Assembly (NCBI GenBank): GCA_905221605.1
Contig: CAJNDS010002691.1
Location: 1 to 64,000, forward strand
Reading direction: 5' to 3'
DNA length: 64,000 nt
Source of the DNA: Symbiodinium natans
Lineage: Eukaryota > Sar > Dinophyceae > Suessiales > Symbiodiniaceae
Shown here piece by piece: positions 57,201 to 63,200 of the stretch. The notes below the pieces were generated by a model. The model made no database searches. It saw nothing but the letters and a program-made list of their open reading frames with translations, and had not been told where the DNA came from. The first letter of the stretch is position 1. Each line of letters opens with the position of its first letter. The translations under genes and the position numbers were made by a program.

Positions 57201-60200
57201 GAGGATCGAAGGGCAGGGGCAAGAGCAAGAGCCCAGGCCCTAAGGGCCGAAAGGGCACGCCCTCGATCGAAGACGTGCAGCGCCTGCTAGTCCGATGCAT
57301 GCGGCACGGCGATGGTGGGTGTAGAGGCCGGTTCGGTCCGGGCGGCCTCTACCCGGTTGATGAGTTGATCGAACAACTCGGCATTACCATCAACCAGTAC
57401 AACCAGGCGGTCGCGTACGACGCCAACCAGCGGAAACCGAGGTTGGACACCTCGCACGCTGGTTTCCTGCGTGCCTTTCAAGGCCACTCGGCCGATTGTG
57501 GCCATCCGATGGGGTTCATGATGGAGGGCCTAAGTGAGACGGCCATCAACGACCTGATATATCGGTATGGCCCGGCCATGTGGCACGGCACGGACTTGCA
57601 TGTCGTACCAAGCATGATCCAGAATGGCCTGATCCCCGGCGGCGGGCCGGGAGGCCGCCTCGGGGTGCACTACGTCCTAGGCCACTGCCCCACGCAGTGG
57701 GAGGACGGAAGGCGCGGGTTCCGCCGCGGATCGACTTGTATAGTCGAGGTCCGGCTGGCGGTCCTGCGGGACGCCGGAGTGCCCATCTATGCTGGAGCAG
57801 ATGGGGTGGCCCTCACTGGCCAGATTAGAGCCACCGCTCGCCTGTCTACTCAGTCTTGGTAGCTGAGTTAGAAGTGGATCGGTTGATCCAGCATGTCGAC
57901 CTAAGGAGTTTAGGCGACACCAGTGCGGGCCCCCACCCGCCGTTGGGGCGAGGACCGAAACTGGGCACGGTCCAAGCGTCCCAAGCTGCTGCGGCCAGCA
58001 GTGGCGCGGCGAGCTCCTCGACGGTTGTGCTGGCCCCTGCGGGCCGTGTCATGGCCGCGGGGGCCGCCCAACCTGTTACCCCTCCTAAGGCCGCGCCTAA
58101 GGTCAAAGGGGGCGCTTCAGGGACTCCTAGGACTTCGATCGTTCCAGCGAAGCCCAAGGTGTACCCTAGGCGCAACGTCCCTGGCCCCAACGTCCTCGAG
58201 GCCGAAGACTCGCTCGAGGAAGAGGCAGCCCAAGAACCTGAAGGTGTCGAGGAAGATAGTTCCAGCTCGGATCTTCCCGACACGCGGGCGCCCCAAGCCG
58301 CGGTCAAAGTAAAGGAGGACGAGGAGCCCGCTAGTGGGGCCCAGGCCGAGAGCACAGAGGAAGGAGTCCTCGTGCTCGGCCAGTCGGTGGTCACCAGCGC
58401 GAAGGAGTACCTCGCGCGGTCCGAAGCTCTTCTGAGGGCGCAGAAGCTCCAGTCGAAAATACTGGAGGTGGCGGGAACCGCGATGGTGAAGCTGGAGAAG
58501 ATCACCAAGCGTGAGGAGTCCCTCAAAACTCTGCGCCGTGAGGGAGAGAGTCGGGCGGCCGGGGAGGGCGCCGACGGGGAAGAGGTGTCTGACGATGGTC
58601 AGGATGCCCCCGGGGTTGAGGGAGCGAGCAGTTCCGCCAGGCCTTCAAGAGGCGGGACTGTCCAGTCCGCCCCGGCCCCAGAGGTGCCTCGCCCCAATGC
58701 TGACGGCCACTATGGGTGCTCCGCCCCTGGATGCGGGCTGGCTTTCGAGGCGCTAGTGCAATACCACTTGCATCAGGCGGCCTGCCATGGCGCCTCCCTT
58801 CCGCCCAACCTGGGGATCAGCCCCTCCGCACCTCTTGACGCTTTTCGTCAGGACTGGCGGGGACGGCTGTTCCGCCGAGGAAAGGACGGTGGGTATGGGG
58901 AGGTGCCCATGCTCCGAGTGATTAGGTACCACAAAGCCAACGGGTACGATCACTCGAGGTTCCCGCTCCTGAAGCGAGGGGACCGAATCCAGCTTGAGGA
59001 TGGATCGCACCACATTTATGGTGGTAGCCATCCACCGGGGTGGCTTCGCGATGACCCCGAGCTGGATCCCCCTCCAGAGGGTAGCGATGGAGGGTCCACG
59101 CCCAAGAGCGAGCCCACGGAGGAGGCCGATCCCGGACCTCCGCGGGAGGCCGCTCCGCGCGGGCGGGCCCTCGAGCCGCCGAAGAGCGACGTCCAGCGAC
59201 GCCTGGCCGAGCGTCGCTCCAAGCGAGATTACTCGCCGGACCAGGTGACGCCTCTTGACGATCTCCATGCCAAGGAGATCGACTCCTTCTTCGCGGGCGA
59301 CCCAGCCGCGGACAGCCTTGACGTCATTTTGATGCGCGCCGAGGTTCGCACTGAGTCCCACCTCAACGTCGGCCGGGAGCGAGAAGAGCCCCTGGCCAAG
59401 GAGGAACAGGAGGAGGAGGCTGAGGTCGTCAAGGACGAGGAGGTGTCGGTTGAGATGGAGGCAGCCACCGCGGATGAGGCGGACGAGGTCGCCCTCCCAG
59501 CCAACCGAGCCTACGTCGAAGGCCGCTTTTACCCCTACGGCAGCTGGCGGTGCTTCTTCTGCGAAGCCATCAACCCGGTTACCGAGGACCAGTGCCTCAC
59601 CACGCACGCGGGCGGCCCGAAGGCGGGCGCCCCGTGCGACGGCCGATGGATCAACGGGATCGACATCGGGTGGTGGGAGGTCGACCCTCAAACCGCGCCA
59701 GAGCAGTGGAGGCGGAGGTTTTCTGCCGAAGAGCTTGAAGACCAACAAGCGCGGGCAGATGCCGCGAGGCTCCTCAGCGATGAGGAACTCGCTGAAGCCC
59801 TCCAGGCGGCCGAGGAGGCGCAGGCGGCCGAGCGCGCCAAGAAGCGAGAGCGGCGCCAGGCGGAGAAGGCGGAGCGCGATGATCACATCAGCGAAGCGCT
59901 CCGCATTGCAGGGTGGCAGTGCCCTAACTGCTATGAGTGGAACCTTTCATTCAGGCAGTTGTGCTTTCGCTGCAGCACCCCTCTCCGTTTGGCAGAGGTC
60001 GTCTCTCGCGGGATCCCTGATCCGCGGCGCGGCGAGGAAAGGAACTCCGGCTCCGAAAGCAGCCAGGACGAGCTGGAGCACGAGATCCTTTTGGCGAATC
60101 GTGCGATGGACGAAGAAACCATCCAACCCCTTCTCAGAAACAAACACAAGAAGAGGGGTGGTAAGCGACGTCGCGAAGACGCGACCTACGGCAAGGGCCG

Positions 60201-63200
60201 CGACCCTTGGAGTGCTTGGGCAGACGCCCGTGGCAAGGGCCAGGGCAAGCCGAAGGGCAGAGGCAAGTCCGATGCCAAGGGCAAGCCCAAGGGGAGGGGC
60301 AAGTACGCCTGGGCGGGTCGGCCCGGCCGCCGCCGAGTGTTCCGCTTCCGCCGCGGACCCCCTTTTTCCTGGGTCGCGGGCTCCTCAATCGGTTGATGCA
60401 TGCCCTCAACGGGAACATCAACGGCTGGTGGGGCCTGGCGGCCGCAGCGTCGGCGCCGATTGCCTTGCAGTTGCACCGCGGGGCTGTGCACGTTGTCGAG
60501 GACTCGATGCACGCGGTTGCAACGATTTCGGCCGACGTGGTCGAGGAAATCGGTCACGGGGCGAGGCGGACCGTGTGGGTCGCCGGAACAGCCATCACTC
60601 TGGTGGTAGTGATCTTGTGCAGCGCTGTTCTGTGGTACGTGAGTCGTGCCGTTGCCAATCGCATTGCGCATCTGCGACATGGCAATACCGCGGCCCCTGT
60701 GGCGCGGCTGTCTCAACTCCTTGGCTCTGAAGCGACGTTTGAGGTCGCGAGCACCAAGAAAGGGGTGACCCATAAGGTTTGGGTGCACCTCAAGGAGGAG
60801 ACAGCTGCTTGTGGCTGTCGTGCTTACCTGGCAGAGGGACGTTGCGGGCATTGCGATGCCGCAATGGACACCGCTCGATCCCTAGGGTTTTTGCACGCGG
60901 CCCAGCGAGGCGCGGGTCCTGCGCTCACAGACTCCATTCGGAGTACCGCCTCCTAGCTAAGGGTAAGGTGGTGTTGGGTTTGGGGAACAGTGAAGGGTGT
61001 TTCTCCCAACTTGCGGCCAAGAGCCGCGGGCTCTCCTGCTTTCAGGGGCTCGCGGGTCGTGACCTGGCCGCGGCCCCAGCAGATGGAGCGAGCGCAGCCC
61101 ACGCACAGTCCGGCTCCGTGCAACGTGCCGCCACTGCCACTGTGGCGCGCACACCCAGCCGGAGGAACAAGGGCCCAGTTCCCGCTAGGAGTTCTCCAGT
61201 CAAAGAAGTGGAATTCCTTGCGGGCGGGCCATACGTTCAGGCCGCCCAAACGCTGCTTGGGTCTGGAGCAGCAGAGGATGTGGTCTACATCCGGGCGTAC
61301 AGCTTAGATTGCCCATCCTGCATCGAGGCAATCGAAGCGTCGCTGAGCAAGGGCGCAAGCGTTCGGATTGTCGCCGACATGGGGCAATGCCACCGCACCA
61401 AACTACAGTGGCAAGCGTTGAAACGCTTGGCGGCTGCAGGCGCCGAGGTGAAGGTGGGTTGCGGCACATCCGTGCGCGACGCCTATGCTCGCGACGGCCG
61501 CGGGGCTAAGGTAGGCACTGGGATTCAAGGGCTTCACCATGCCAAGGCCCTTTGCCTACTGCGGCCTGACGGCGCGGTGGTGCTGATTGGGAGCCTCAAT
61601 TTTACCACGAGCAGCAAGGCCAATGCGGAGGCAGGGCTTAGGCTGGAGGTCCCCAAGACGCACCCGGTCGCGCAGTCCTACATCGAGGATTTTCAGAGGG
61701 TGTCGGCAGAGGCATTCTCCCTCGATGAGGCGGTTGCAAAGCGCCCTCAGTTGGAGCGAGCCAGTAGCTCCATCGTGGCTGGCAACGCCACTCGTGCCCC
61801 CAACACTGCTCCACAGGGTATCGAGTAGGCTGCGGCCAGTCGGCGCGGCGTGGAAGGGGTTTCCACGCGATTTCTCAGGCATCACAGCGCGGCACGCTGT
61901 CGAGCCTCTTTTGGTTGTGTTTTGCTTGCGGGCGAAGAGCCGCGGCAGGGGTTTTCCCTGCCCATTTTGCCTACCCGCACTTTTCTTCCCAGCCCGTTGC
62001 GGCTGCTGCGGACCGTGTCCTGGTCGCGGCAGTGCGCTCGCCGAAGCGCGTGCGAGCTGCACTGCCTGCGGCACAAGCAATGTGCGCGGCTCTCGCTGAG
62101 TCCGGTAGCCCGTAGGGTAGTTCTGGATAGGTGAGTAGCCGTAGCCGTAGCTTAGGGCCGGTAGTGTGTACAGTGTACCATTTGTACCATAGCTTTGCAC
62201 TAGCAGCACAAAGACCTGCCCAGTACTCTGGAGCCTCGCCTGCCTGCACAAAGGTGAGCGCTCGCGACTTGGGGTGGTTTAGGGTCGTAGAGGGCTGCTG
62301 TCGTCGTGCGTCCGTTTGGTAGTGCGGGCTGCCGCCCAAGCCGCATGCCAATGCTCATGATGTGCGGGCTCTACCAGAGTCGCACGCGACACCCTCGCCC
62401 TACCCCATTTGCCGCGTTGCTGAAGTGCTTGACGCACTATGAGCTCTTGGTGAGCCGGAAGCCTCGGCTGAGGGGCGAATGTGAGCAGGTCAAAGCATGC
62501 ATGGAGTGCTTGCTTAGTGCTAGTGCAGCTTGTTGTTTTCCCTTGCATGTGTAGTTTTGCAATTCGTAACAATGCCAATGTTTTGGCTCAAGTACCGAGC
62601 TTGTGCCTTTGAGCACGGTAGAGTCGTACAGTAGCTCTTAGGTTGCTGTGCGGTCCGACCGGACGCACTCAGGCGTAGCTGCACAAGTGCTTGGACTCGC
62701 GAAGTCGTAAAACAGCGTGACCGGGCTGTGATTGCATTGGCTTAGTGCAAGTCCAGTGCTGGTCGACTTCACACATGGATGTATGTATGTCTGCATGTAT
62801 GAATGAATGTATGTATGTATGTATCTATGTATATCATAAATATACATACAATATTTATATATTAGTAAAAACACAAATATAAACAAAAACATAAACATAA
62901 TTACTGGGGTTGGTCGCTGGAGTTGGGGGGCGAGGAGTAGACCGGGCGAGGAGAAGTAGACCGGGCGAGGAGAAGAATTGAGCTTAAAATGTAACAACCC
63001 CACACCGAGGGTGGGGAAATATAAATATAAAGATAACGATGAAGATAAAGACCAAGATCAAGACAAAGACAAAGATAAAGATAAGGATAGAGATAAAGAT
63101 ATAAGATAAAGATAAAGATCAAGATAAGTATAAATACAATACAAAAATATCGACACAAATAAACAACTAAATTCGCCGACCCCCGCATCAGTGAAAACTC

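Larger units (their letters stand above)
46005..62029 (+). repeat. Ten dispersed copies of GCGGGCCGTGTCCTGGCCGC-like motif
   Basis: Near-identical ~20-bp imperfect palindromes at about 46005, 47059, 51156, 51202, 56965, 57041, 57105, 58039, 61051 and 62008. They fall in different reading frames (for example CGPCPGRAG versus AGRVMAAG) and mostly in linkers or untranslated parts, so the conservation is at the DNA/RNA level. Confidence 0.75.
45634..62773 (+). mobile_element. 17.1-kb Ty3-type LTR retroelement with permuted RT and RNA-repair cargo
   Basis: Bounded by 294-bp direct LTRs (45634-45927; 62480-62773) starting TG and ending CA and differing at one base, with a 4-bp CATG duplication. 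Internal order: Gag with CCCH fingers and start of protease; rest of protease, RT thumb/connection, RNase H and integrase; integrase tail; RT fingers/palm and KptA; zinc-finger protein; membrane SWIM protein; PLD. It is inserted in intron 1 of the kinase-RBR gene, in the opposite orientation. Near-identical LTRs imply recent insertion. Most Ty3 elements are 5-10 kb, so this one is very long. Successive frames step 2-1-3-2-1-3-2. Confidence 0.93.

Noticed and set aside
58753-59886. 377-aa minus-strand frame inside the retroelement
   Set aside because: Shadow of the zinc-finger protein; no independent features.
60396-60956. Envelope glycoprotein of an endogenous retrovirus
   Set aside because: One membrane span only, with no signal peptide, cleavage site or fusion peptide.
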